Assembly: GCA_036379355.1 (NCBI GenBank)
Contig: DASVGV010000005.1
Location: 1 to 19,664, forward strand
Length of the DNA: 19,664 bases
Source of the DNA: CAJCIY01 sp036379355
Lineage (GTDB): Bacteria > Actinomycetota > Actinomycetes > Mycobacteriales > CAJCIY01
Direction of reading: 5' to 3'
A program made the position numbers and the translations under genes. The notes under the pieces are model-generated. The model did no database searches. It was not told where the DNA came from and saw only the letters and a list, made by a program, of their open reading frames with translations. Of this stretch, positions 1-6,660 are shown piece by piece. The number at the start of each line of letters is the position of its first letter. Within the stretch, counting starts at the first letter, position 1.

Positions 1-1
1 C

Positions 2-796
2 GCCGTCACGCAGGGCTTCACCCCCGTGATGATCGAGCACCTGCTGGACGAGGCGCTCGTCAGTGCCGTCCGGCGCGGCTCCACGGCCATGTCCTGGGCC
101 GACCTGGAGAGCGCGCGCCTGGTCGAGACCGTCGGTCTGGGCCAGCCGGTGGAGTACACCGAGCACGAGAAGCGGCTGATCGCCACGCACGAGGCCGGCC
201 ACGCGACGGTGGCCTATCTCACCGCGCCGGAACGCCGGCTGGAGATCCTCTCGATCATCAAGCGGGCCAGCGCCCTCGGCATGCTGGCGCACGGCGACCG
301 CGACGACGTCTACACGCGCTCCTCCGCCGAGCTGCACAACATGATCAAGATCTCCCTGGGCGGCCAGGTCGCGGAGGAGCTGTTCTTCGGCGACGTGTCG
401 ACCGGTCCCGCGAGCGACCTCCTGTACGCCACCAGCATCGCCGCCGAGATGGTCGGCTCGTCGGGCATGACCGGCTCGCTGGTGTCCTTCCGCGCCGTCC
501 AGTCAGGGGCGTTCGGCGACGTCAACATCGTCGGCCGCGTCCTCGGCGACGCCGAGGGCCGGGCGACGGTCGAGCGCATCCTCACCGACCAGAAGTCCGC
601 CGTCACCGGCCTGCTGACGGCCAACCGGCACCTGGTGGAGGCACTGCGGGACGCGCTGCTCGAGCGCAGCGAGCTGATCGGCCACGAGATCACCGACGTC
701 CTCGAGGCAGCGCGTCGCCCGATGGTCATCGACCTGCGGGACGGCGTGCGTCAGTACGCCGTGCAGGCCACCCCGCAGGGCATCCCGTCCTGTTGA
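2..796 (+). CDS. FtsH-like AAA+ zinc metalloprotease (C-terminal part, cut by window edge)
   Basis: This is the C-terminal part of an ATP-dependent zinc protease of the FtsH type. The reading frame is open to the left edge, so the N-terminus, any membrane anchor and the AAA+ Walker motifs lie outside. The first ~35 residues (GFTPVMIEHLLDEAL... then SWADLESA) match the helical lid that ends an AAA+ module. The M41 zinc motif HEAGH is encoded at 188-202, and the likely third ligand is Asp at 416-418 in GPASDLLYAT, which corresponds to the ND of FtsH. The protease core between them is divergent: RLEILSIIKRASALGMLAH stands where FtsH usually has PVHKVTIIPRGRALG. It is therefore probably a paralogue rather than the housekeeping FtsH. 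The tail after the protease domain is short and helical. Family assignment is firm; role and substrate are unknown. Confidence 0.85.
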   Translation, partial: AVTQGFTPVMIEHLLDEALVSAVRRGSTAMSWADLESARLVETVGLGQPVEYTEHEKRLIATHEAGHATVAYLTAPERRLEILSIIKRASALGMLAHGDRDDVYTRSSAELHNMIKISLGGQVAEELFFGDVSTGPASDLLYATSIAAEMVGSSGMTGSLVSFRAVQSGAFGDVNIVGRVLGDAEGRATVERILTDQKSAVTGLLTANRHLVEALRDALLERSELIGHEITDVLEAARRPMVIDLRDGVRQYAVQATPQGIPSC

Positions 797-836
797 CGCG
801 CCGCGGACGGCGAGCCTGGGCGGTCGGTCCGGTCAC

Positions 837-842
837 TATTCT
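837..842 (+). promoter_or_regulatory. -10 element of a probable leaderless promoter
   Basis: TATTCT is followed by 6 nt and then the GTG at 849, so the predicted transcription start coincides with the start codon. No Shine-Dalgarno sequence precedes that GTG. The same geometry recurs at four other genes in this window. Confidence 0.5.
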
Positions 843-848
843 CGCCGT

Positions 849-1268
849 GTGACCGCAGCAGCCCCGGGCTCACCGCCGTCGCGGCCGACGCGGCTGCGCA
901 TGTCCGTCCTCGACCTGCTGATGATCCCGGTGCTCGCGGTGCTCGGAGCGCTGGCCGGGGTGTGGGGTGCGCTGCTGGTCCCGGACGGACCCCGTGTCGC
1001 AGGTCACCTGTTGTCGCTCGGCGCCGCGCTCGGGCTGGTCGGGTTGCCGCTGCTGTGCCGGCTGGGCGCCCGCGCCCTGCCGCGCTTCGGCGGGGTCGTG
1101 GTCCTGCTGGGATGGCTGGCGGCAGCCGTGACACTCGGAGGCACCACCCGGTCCAACGGCAGCGTCGTCCTGCCCGGCTCGGGTGACCTGGCCGTGCCCG
1201 CCCTCGTCTTCCTGCTGGGCGGCGCCGTGCTGGGGTCTTTCGCCGCACTCGTCCGGCAGCGCCCGTGA
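849..1268 (+). CDS. small integral membrane protein (possibly DUF6113 family)
   Basis: The 139-residue protein has about four hydrophobic segments (roughly residues 18-43, 50-68, 80-96 and 112-134) separated by short loops, after a Pro/Ser-rich N-terminus. It is clearly an inner-membrane protein. I see no catalytic motif. It resembles the small DUF6113 proteins of actinobacteria, but I am not certain of that. The GTG start is chosen because a -10-like TATTCT lies 6 nt upstream (leaderless) and because the next in-frame start would remove part of the N-terminus. The stop overlaps the start of the flavin-reductase gene by 4 bp (GTGA), so the two genes are translationally coupled and probably act together. 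Function is unknown. Confidence 0.7.
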   Translation: MTAAAPGSPPSRPTRLRMSVLDLLMIPVLAVLGALAGVWGALLVPDGPRVAGHLLSLGAALGLVGLPLLCRLGARALPRFGGVVVLLGWLAAAVTLGGTTRSNGSVVLPGSGDLAVPALVFLLGGAVLGSFAALVRQRP

Positions 1269-1807
1269 CCGGCCGCCGCGCGGTCTCGGAACCTGTTTCC
1301 CGACCTGCGCCGAAAGCGCCGACGGCAGAGGCGTTCCGGGAGGCCATGGGCCGCTTCCCCACAGGCGTCACCGTGGTGGGGACGACTGAGGACGAGCAGC
1401 CGCTGGTCATGACGGCGTCCTCGTTCACGTCCGTGTCGCTCGACCCGCTGCTGGTCCTGGTGTGCGTCGCCCGCAGCACCCGCTTCCATCCGGCGGTGCT
1501 GGCGTCCGGAGTGTGGGGGGTGTCGTTCCTCGCCGCACACCAGGAGCGGCTGTCGCGGCGCTTCGCGGTCCACGGCCGCGATCTCGACGAGTCCCTCGAG
1601 GGGGTGCCGTACCACCCGGGTCGGGTGACCGGCGTGCCGCTGCTGGACGGGTCGCTCGTCACCCTCGAATGCCGGACCACCGCGACGCACGACGGCGGGG
1701 ACCACACCATCGTGGTCGGCGCGGTCCTGGACGTGGAGGTGGGCCCGGACCCCACCCCGGCGCTGCTGTGGCACCGCGGCAGCTACGGCACCCTCGCCCA
1801 GCCGTGA
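1265..1807 (+). CDS. flavin reductase-like FMN-binding domain protein
   Basis: The 180-residue protein belongs to the flavin reductase/DIM6-NTAB family (FMN-binding split-barrel). These proteins reduce FMN or FAD with NAD(P)H, often as partners of two-component monooxygenases. Family signatures are FPTGVTVVG at residues 31-39, TASSFTSVSLDPLLVLVCV at 50-68 (flavin-phosphate contacts), VSFLAAHQERLSRRF near 86-100 and the C-terminal HRGSYGTL. Residues 1-20 are a Pro-rich extension outside the domain. The gene starts inside the stop codon of the membrane-protein gene (GTGA overlap) and ends 11 bp from the convergent cysteinyl-tRNA synthetase gene. No monooxygenase partner is adjacent; the P450 of this window is 7 kb away and in a different unit. 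The domain call is strong, the physiological substrate unknown. Confidence 0.85.
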   Translation: MTGRRAVSEPVSRPAPKAPTAEAFREAMGRFPTGVTVVGTTEDEQPLVMTASSFTSVSLDPLLVLVCVARSTRFHPAVLASGVWGVSFLAAHQERLSRRFAVHGRDLDESLEGVPYHPGRVTGVPLLDGSLVTLECRTTATHDGGDHTIVVGAVLDVEVGPDPTPALLWHRGSYGTLAQP

Positions 1808-1813
1808 GGGGCC

Positions 1814-1840
1814 GGGCCCTAGACCTCCCAGGTCTGGCCC
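1814..1840. terminator. hairpin between convergent genes, possible bidirectional terminator
   Basis: AGACCT-CCC-AGGTCT (1821-1835) forms a perfect stem that is extended by GGGCC (1814-1818) and GGCCC (1836-1840) around a 2-nt bulge, giving 11 pairs. It covers the stop codon of the minus-strand CysRS gene and begins 7 nt after the flavin-reductase stop. There is no U-tract, which is common in high-GC actinobacteria. Confidence 0.5.
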
Positions 1841-3213
1841 GCAGGGGTGTCGTGCACGGTGACCCCGAGGCCCGCGAGCTCGTCGCGGAGCCGGTCTGAC
1901 GTCGCGAAGTCCTTGGCCGCGCGGGCTTCCGCCCGGCGGTCGAGCAGGTCCTGCGCGCCGTCCGGGAGTGCCGCGGGGGCCCGGCCCACGTCGCGGACGA
2001 GGTCGAGCCCGAACAGCTGGTCGAGCGAGGCGGCGGTCTCGAAGCGGCTGCCGTCCGGCAAGGAGTCGTCGGCGAACAGCTCCTGGAGCACCACCACGGC
2101 CGACGGGGTGTCCAGGTCGTCGGCGAACGCCGCCTCGACCCGCTCGACGTAGCCCGAGCACATCGGCTTCGACGGGGACTCGGCCCAGCGCGCGACGTCG
2201 CGACGCCAGCGCCGGAGCGTGCGGTCCGCGGCCCGCAGGGCGTCCCAGTCCAGGTCGGTCTGCTGCCGGTAGCGCATCCGCAGGAACGCGAGGCGAACGG
2301 CGAGCGGGTCCAGCCCGGCCGCGACGACGTCGGCGACGGCGACGACGTTGCCGGTGGACTTGGCCATCTTGCGGCCCTCGAACAACAGGTGCTCGCCGTG
2401 CACCCAGTGCCGGACCACCTCGTGGCCGACGGCCGCCTCGGTCTGCGCCCGCTCGTCCTCGTGGTGCGGGAAACGCAGGTCGATGCCGCCGGTATGGATG
2501 TCGATCGACTCGCCGAGGTCGGCGACGGACATCGCGGAGCACTCCAGGTGCCAGCCCGGAAACCCGGGTCCGTACGGGCTGTCGAAGACCACGGCTGCGT
2601 CGGGACTGGTGCTCTTCCAGAGCGCCCAGTCGGCGTGGAAGCGCTTGCGCGCGTCCTGCTCGCCACTCGGCTGGAGGTCCTCGAGCCGGTTGTGCGAGAT
2701 GGCGCCGTACGAGGGGAAGCTGCGCGCGTCGAACCAGACGTTGCCGACCTCGTCGACATACGCGTGCCCCGTGCGGATCAGCGTCGCAATGAGCTCGAGC
2801 ATGAGCCCGATCGACTCGCTGGCGCGCGGGTAGCGGCTTGCGGGCGTGATGTTGAGCGCCGCGAGGTCCGCGTGGAAGCCGGCCTCGTAGTGTGCGGCGA
2901 CCTCGGCGATGGACCGTTGTTCGGCGGCGGCCTGGCTGGCGAGCTTGTCCGGGCCGGTGTCGGCCGCGGAGTCGTCGACGAGGTGGCCGACGTCGGTGAT
3001 GTTCACGATGAGGTCGACGCGCAGGTTCTTGCGGGTTGCGTACCGCGTGATGAGGTCGTTCAGCAGGTACGAACGCATGTTGCCGACGTGCTGGTCGCGG
3101 TAGACCGTCGGCCCGCAGCCATAGATGCGCAGCACGCCGGGAGTCGCGGGGACGATGTCCTCCACCTGACCCGTTCGGGTGTCGTGCAGGCGCATCACGG
3201 CAGGCATGGCCAC
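1819..3213 (-). CDS. cysS: cysteinyl-tRNA synthetase, second ('NITDVGH') type
   Basis: This class Ia aminoacyl-tRNA synthetase charges tRNA-Cys with cysteine (464 residues). Numbering is from the GTG start. The zinc ligands are all present: Cys33 (YGCGPTVY), Cys225 (WHLECSAMS), and His250 and Glu254 (FPHHEDE). The HIGH-type motif is QHVGN (41-45) and the KMSKS loop is KMAKS (282-286... region). The Rossmann part contains NITDVGHLVDD (71-81) where housekeeping CysRS usually has NFTDIDDK. This is typical of the additional CysRS (CysS2-like) seen in several actinobacteria. MshC, the mycothiol ligase relative, was considered but the sequence spacing fits CysRS better. The GTG at 3213 has a weak GGGGTGA 12 nt upstream. 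ATG codons at 3207 and 3195 are alternatives; the last gives MRLHDTRTGQ, the usual family N-terminus. The gene lies 12 bp behind the tetR gene and is probably co-transcribed with it. Confidence 0.88.
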   Translation of the reverse strand: MAMPAVMRLHDTRTGQVEDIVPATPGVLRIYGCGPTVYRDQHVGNMRSYLLNDLITRYATRKNLRVDLIVNITDVGHLVDDSAADTGPDKLASQAAAEQRSIAEVAAHYEAGFHADLAALNITPASRYPRASESIGLMLELIATLIRTGHAYVDEVGNVWFDARSFPSYGAISHNRLEDLQPSGEQDARKRFHADWALWKSTSPDAAVVFDSPYGPGFPGWHLECSAMSVADLGESIDIHTGGIDLRFPHHEDERAQTEAAVGHEVVRHWVHGEHLLFEGRKMAKSTGNVVAVADVVAAGLDPLAVRLAFLRMRYRQQTDLDWDALRAADRTLRRWRRDVARWAESPSKPMCSGYVERVEAAFADDLDTPSAVVVLQELFADDSLPDGSRFETAASLDQLFGLDLVRDVGRAPAALPDGAQDLLDRRAEARAAKDFATSDRLRDELAGLGVTVHDTPAGQTWEV

Positions 3214-3225
3214 AGATGCTACGGA

Positions 3226-3798
3226 TCACCCCGGTCGAGCGATGAGCAGGTCGACGGTCGCCTCCATCTGCCGGCGGATGTTGCGGCGACTGCCGACGGG
3301 GCCGGCGGCGCTGAAGCCGATGGCGCTGTAGAACATCAGTTTGGCCCGGACGTCGGCCTCCTCGGCAGCGAAGCCGAGCTGCTCGAGGAAGCTCACGATC
3401 AGGCCGAAGACGAGCCTGTCCGCTTCAGCGACAGCGGTACGGGCGCGCTCGTCGGTGCGTGCCCACTCCCGCATCGAGCGGTCCAGCCCGGACACCCGGG
3501 GATCGACGAACGCCGTCATCGCATCCAGCAGCATCTGCCGGGGTGTGCGCTCGTCGTCCGGGCCGGGTGGCATGGCCCAGTGGCCCTTCCGCCAGCGCTC
3601 GGCGACCGCGTCCAGCAGGGCGTCGAGATCGGCGAAATGCCAGTAAAAGCTGCCTTTGGTGATGCCAAGGCGGCGGCAGAGCTCGAGGATCTTGACGCCG
3701 GCCACGCCTTCGGTGGCCATGATCCCGAGCGCGGCCACCATCCAGTCGTCCGCGCTCAGTCGGCCGGTCTTGCGCCGTCCCGGATCGATGGTGGTCAT
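3226..3798 (-). CDS. TetR-family transcriptional regulator
   Basis: The 190-residue protein has the TetR plan. An N-terminal helix-turn-helix covers about residues 18-62, with the recognition region LGITKGSFYWHFADLDALL. An all-helical ligand-binding and dimerisation part fills the rest, and residues 1-12 are a short basic tail. It is divergent from the SCP2-UbiB-MaoC-ACAD-P450 operon with 86 bp between the starts, and a palindrome suited to a TetR dimer sits in the operon promoter (3812-3828). A role as local repressor relieved by an acyl-CoA or steroid-derived ligand is likely by analogy with KstR-type regulators, but the ligand is inferred only. Its own -10 (TATGGT, complement of 3808-3813) touches the same palindrome, which suggests autoregulation. 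The CysRS gene follows at 12 bp, so this repressor may also control a tRNA synthetase. Confidence 0.9.
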   Translation of the reverse strand: MTTIDPGRRKTGRLSADDWMVAALGIMATEGVAGVKILELCRRLGITKGSFYWHFADLDALLDAVAERWRKGHWAMPPGPDDERTPRQMLLDAMTAFVDPRVSGLDRSMREWARTDERARTAVAEADRLVFGLIVSFLEQLGFAAEEADVRAKLMFYSAIGFSAAGPVGSRRNIRRQMEATVDLLIARPG

Positions 3799-3804
3799 CG
3801 CCGC

Positions 3805-3832
3805 TTGACCATACCGTACCGGACGGTACAGT
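3805..3832 (+). promoter_or_regulatory. promoter of the lipid-catabolism operon
   Basis: TTGACC (3805-3810) and TACAGT (3827-3832) are separated by 16 bp and match the sigma70/HrdB-type consensus well. Predicted transcription start is about 3839. The SCP2 gene follows at 3885 with a strong Shine-Dalgarno sequence GGAGGAGAGG (3870-3879). Confidence 0.65.
3812..3828. promoter_or_regulatory. putative TetR operator palindrome
   Basis: TACCGTACCGGACGGTA has 6-bp perfect arms (TACCGT/ACGGTA) around a 5-bp centre. It fills the spacer between the -35 and -10 elements of the operon promoter and touches the -10 of the divergent tetR gene, so a bound dimer would block both. The location next to tetR supports assignment to that protein; binding is not shown. 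Confidence 0.65.
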
Positions 3833-3839
3833 CTGCACG

Positions 3840-3857
3840 CGCGGCGAGTCCGCCGCG
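3840..3857 (+). other. hairpin at the predicted 5' end of the operon mRNA
   Basis: CGCGGCG (3840-3846) and CGCCGCG (3851-3857) form a 7-bp perfect stem with a 4-nt loop AGTC, starting at the predicted transcription start. It could stabilise the mRNA 5' end; it could also be a chance result of high G+C. Confidence 0.35.
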
Positions 3858-3884
3858 AGACTTCCTTCCGGAGGAGAGGTAACC

Positions 3885-4268
3885 GTGCCCCACCCCTTCC
3901 TGTCCGACGCCTGGTTCGACGCGGTCAAGGCACTGGCTGCCGAGTCCCCGACCCCGATGCTGCCTGCCAGCGCGCGGATCAACATGGTCGTCACGGCCGC
4001 GCCCGACGGCGACCGCGAGATGCACATCGGGGACGGCACGTTCGGTCCCGGCCTGCTCGAGGACGCGGGAACCAAGATCACTGTTCCGTACGACGTGGCC
4101 AAGGACATGTTCGTCAAGGGTGACCAGCAGGCGGCGATGCAGGCGTTCATGTCGGGCAAGATCAAGGTGGAGGGCAACATGGCCGCCCTCATGGCCATGC
4201 AGGCGCAGGGGCAGTCCGCGAGCGCCGATACGCAGGCCAAGCTGCGCGAAATCACGCTCGACAGCTGA
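3885..4268 (+). CDS. SCP2 sterol-binding domain protein
   Basis: The 127-residue protein is a stand-alone sterol carrier protein 2 domain, which binds sterols, fatty acyl chains or other hydrophobic molecules in an internal tunnel and presents them to enzymes. The C-terminal half shows the family pattern FMSGKIKVEGNMAALMAMQ (residues 88-106), and residues 30-80 provide the beta-sheet part (INMVVTAAP, TKITVPYDVAKDMF). No signal peptide is seen, so it is cytosolic. The GTG start follows an excellent ribosome binding site, GGAGGAGAGG. It is the first gene of the operon, 17 bp before the UbiB-like kinase gene. In E. coli the SCP2-domain protein UbiJ is likewise encoded just before UbiB. Here the partners downstream are lipid-degrading enzymes, so the ligand is probably a sterol or branched acyl compound (inference). 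Confidence 0.88.
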   Translation: MPHPFLSDAWFDAVKALAAESPTPMLPASARINMVVTAAPDGDREMHIGDGTFGPGLLEDAGTKITVPYDVAKDMFVKGDQQAAMQAFMSGKIKVEGNMAALMAMQAQGQSASADTQAKLREITLDS

Positions 4269-4285
4269 GCCGGCCGGTCAGCGCG

Positions 4286-5773
4286 GTGCGGGTGTCCGAG
4301 CCCACGGCGCCGTCCACGGGCGGCGGAGGCGGGTGGGGGCAACTGGCGGCTGCCCCCACGGTCGTGGCCCTCGATCTTGCGGCCGTGCCCTTGACGCGCG
4401 CCGACATCGCGCGACGTGGGCTGCGTGTCTGGTCCGTCCTGGCGCGCCGGATGGGGCCGGCCCTCCTGCGGTGGCTGCTGGCACGTGGCCGGCGGCCGCT
4501 GAGCGACGGGCTCGGTCCGGCCCTCAAGCAGGTCGCCGACGAGCTCGGCGCGACCTTCGTCAAGCTCGCCCAGATCCTGGCCTCGTCCCCGAGCCTGGCC
4601 GGTGAGCACCTCGCCGACTCGCTGCGCGGCGTCCTCGACCGCGGCGCACCGGTACCGCCGGCTCTCGTCCGGCAGGTCGTCGAGACCGACCTCGGTGCGC
4701 CGCTCGAGGAGCTCTTCGCGTCCTTCGACCCGCACCCGTTCGCCTCGGCGTCGCTCGCCGTGGTCCATCGAGCCACCCTCCCCGACGGGTCGACGGTGGC
4801 GGTCAAGGTCCTGCGGCCGGGGACGCCGGAGTCGATCGCCGCCGACCTGAGGCTGGTCCGTCCGGTGGCGCGGTGGGTGTCGAGACTGCTGCCCGTCGGC
4901 CTGATGGCCACCCTGCCCAGCCTGCTCGACGGCCTCGCCCTCCAGTTGGGCGAGGAGCTCGACTTCCGCAACGAGGCAGCCGCCATGGCCTGGTACGGCA
5001 CGGTCATCGAGCTGATGGGCGTCGAAGGTATCGCCGTACCCCGGTCCGCCCCGGCCCTGTCCGGTCCGCGCGTCCTCACGATGGAGTTCGTCGACGGGGC
5101 AAAGATCGACGATCTCGCCGACTCCGGCCCGGACCGGCGGGCGGCGGTGGAGGCCCTCATCCGCTCGTGGTTCGCGGTCGTGCTGTGCACGGGCGTCTTC
5201 CACGGCGACCTGCACGCCGGAAACCTGATCATCCGTCCGGACGGTGAGCTCGTCCTGCTCGACTGGGGCATCTCCGGCCGCCTCGACGAGGCGTCCCGCC
5301 GGTTCTTCCGCCGGTCCGTCGAGGGCTGCCTGGGGGACGAGACGGCCTGGGCCGACATCCGCGACCACATGCTGGCCGTCCAGGGCACCGAGGCGATGGC
5401 CAGCCTCGGCATCGGTCCGGACGACCTGCTCGACATGATTCGTGCGCAAACACTGATGATCATGAATCAGCCGTTCAACGAGCTGGATCTCACCCGCCTC
5501 ATGCCGACCGCCGGCTCGCCCGGGGCGCCCGCCGGGCTGCCCGGCTCCGGAGCCGACTGGATGCGGCTGGCGCGCGCCGAGCGCCGGCGCCTGCGCGGCG
5601 GTGGCGCGCCCGCCACGGCCCCGCCGCAGTCCGAGCTGCTGATGATGAAGCAGCTGGTCTTCTTCGAGCGCTACGGCAAGCTCTTCCTCGGCGACCGGCC
5701 GTTGCTCTACGACGAGGACCTGTACCGCTCGCTGCTGGCGCTGCCCGACCTGCAGGCGGAGGCCCCCGGATGA
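4286..5773 (+). CDS. ABC1/AarF/UbiB family atypical kinase-like protein
   Basis: The 495-residue protein belongs to the UbiB/ADCK family of protein-kinase-like ATPases linked to quinone and other isoprenoid lipids. Visible motifs are Lys93-Leu-Ala-Gln96 (family KxGQ), the alanine-rich nucleotide loop FASASLAVVH (152-161), Lys174 in VAVKVLRPG, Glu224 in EELDFRNE, the catalytic loop HGDLHAGN (306-313) and the metal-binding DWG (326-328; usually DFG). Two motifs deviate: Gly of KxGQ is Ala, and the loop normally reading AAASIAQVH has ASAS and V for Q. An Arg/Pro-rich insert around 408-450 is probably unstructured. There is no strong Shine-Dalgarno before the GTG, and another in-frame GTG lies 6 bp later, so translation may be coupled to the SCP2 gene 17 bp upstream. 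The next gene starts 10 bp after the stop. ATPase activity and substrate are not predictable from sequence. Confidence 0.87.
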   Translation: MRVSEPTAPSTGGGGGWGQLAAAPTVVALDLAAVPLTRADIARRGLRVWSVLARRMGPALLRWLLARGRRPLSDGLGPALKQVADELGATFVKLAQILASSPSLAGEHLADSLRGVLDRGAPVPPALVRQVVETDLGAPLEELFASFDPHPFASASLAVVHRATLPDGSTVAVKVLRPGTPESIAADLRLVRPVARWVSRLLPVGLMATLPSLLDGLALQLGEELDFRNEAAAMAWYGTVIELMGVEGIAVPRSAPALSGPRVLTMEFVDGAKIDDLADSGPDRRAAVEALIRSWFAVVLCTGVFHGDLHAGNLIIRPDGELVLLDWGISGRLDEASRRFFRRSVEGCLGDETAWADIRDHMLAVQGTEAMASLGIGPDDLLDMIRAQTLMIMNQPFNELDLTRLMPTAGSPGAPAGLPGSGADWMRLARAERRRLRGGGAPATAPPQSELLMMKQLVFFERYGKLFLGDRPLLYDEDLYRSLLALPDLQAEAPG

Positions 5774-5783
5774 GGGCGGGCAC

Positions 5784-6647
5784 GTGCCCATAGACGTCGA
5801 CCGCGTCGTGGGCCGGGAGCTTCCCGGCGACCGCTACTCCTGGGGTCCCGACGACGTGATCCGCTACCACCTCGGGATCGGGGCGGGGTACCCCGACGGC
5901 CCCGCGGGTGACCTGCCGTGGCTGTACGAACCTCAGCTGAGGGTCCTGCCGTCCTTCGGGGTGCTCCCCGTGTTCCCGACGCTGGCCGGCGTCCTCGCCC
6001 TCGACGGGGTGTCGGTCAACCCGCTGCTGATCCTGCACGGCGAGCAGGAGATCGTCGTGCATCGGCCGCTACCCGACCGGGCCGAGGTCACCAACACCGG
6101 GCGGGTGACCGGCGTCTTCGACAAGGGCAAGGGCGCGCTGATCGTGGCGGAGACCGACACGGTCGACGAGTCGGGAAACCTGCTGTGCACCAACCGTTTC
6201 GGCATCTTCGCGCGCGGCGAGGGTGGGTTCGGCGGTCCCTCCGGCCCGGCCCCTACCGTCGGCTCGCCCTCTCGGCCGCCGGACGTCGTTCACGAGTCCC
6301 CGACCCTGCCTCAGCAGGCGGCGCTCTACCGGCTCTGCGGGGACAAGAACCCGTTGCACATCGACCCGGCTCTCGCGGCGATGGCCGGATACGACCGGCC
6401 GATCCTGCACGGGCTGTGCTCGTACGGCATCGCGCTCAAGGCCGTCGTGGACCGCGTCCTCGACGGTGACCCGGGCCGCGTCCGCGGCTGGGGCGCGCGC
6501 TTCAGCGGAGTCCTGTTTCCCGGCGAGACCGTGAGCACCTCGATGTGGGTCGAACCCGGCCGGGTGCTCGTGACTGCCGCGTGCCGCGAGCGCGGCACAC
6601 CGGTCATCTCCCACGGCGTCGTCACCCTGGCCGACGCCGAAGCCTGA
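5784..6647 (+). CDS. MaoC-type 2-enoyl-CoA hydratase (hydratase 2, peroxisomal MFE-2-like)
   Basis: The 287-residue double hot-dog protein hydrates trans-2-enoyl-CoA to (R)-3-hydroxyacyl-CoA. The C-terminal half carries the hydratase-2 motif YRLCGDKNPLHID (182-194), with the catalytic Asp187 and His192, followed by RPILHGLCSYG (195-206). The N-terminal half has lost the catalytic residues but keeps the fold (LYEPQLRVLPSFGVLPVFPT, HGEQEIVVHRPLP) and would make the tunnel for bulky substrates. Length and layout match the human HSD17B4 hydratase region and M. tuberculosis Rv3538-like proteins, which act on sterol or bile-acid side-chain CoA esters. The GTG start follows GAGGGCGGG (5772-5780). 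It sits 10 bp after the kinase gene and 13 bp before the acyl-CoA dehydrogenase gene, whose enoyl-CoA product would be its substrate. Confidence 0.88.
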   Translation: MPIDVDRVVGRELPGDRYSWGPDDVIRYHLGIGAGYPDGPAGDLPWLYEPQLRVLPSFGVLPVFPTLAGVLALDGVSVNPLLILHGEQEIVVHRPLPDRAEVTNTGRVTGVFDKGKGALIVAETDTVDESGNLLCTNRFGIFARGEGGFGGPSGPAPTVGSPSRPPDVVHESPTLPQQAALYRLCGDKNPLHIDPALAAMAGYDRPILHGLCSYGIALKAVVDRVLDGDPGRVRGWGARFSGVLFPGETVSTSMWVEPGRVLVTAACRERGTPVISHGVVTLADAEA

Positions 6648-6660
6648 CAGGAGCGCTCTC

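Noticed and set aside
799..812. 5-bp hairpin CGCCG-CGGA-CGGCG after the protease gene as terminator
   Set aside because: The stem is too short to distinguish from chance in 72% G+C DNA.
1819..3213. CysRS gene as mycothiol ligase MshC
   Set aside because: The length (464), the GPTVY/HVGN spacing, KMAKS and the anticodon-binding C-terminal part fit CysRS; MshC is shorter with different N-terminal motifs.
1004..3229. 741-codon open frame on the minus strand across the flavin reductase and CysRS genes
   Set aside because: Its product is an Arg/Gly/Pro-rich low-complexity sequence without any domain, while the overlapping frames encode clear families. It is a high-GC shadow.
2389..3882. 497-codon plus-strand frame through CysRS and TetR genes
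   Set aside because: It would run over the TetR promoter/operator and has no family signature; the minus-strand genes are unmistakable.
3425..5791. 788-codon minus-strand frame opposite the SCP2 and UbiB-like genes
   Set aside because: It lies antisense to two well-recognised proteins and its translation has no recognisable domain; third-position GC bias explains the open frame.
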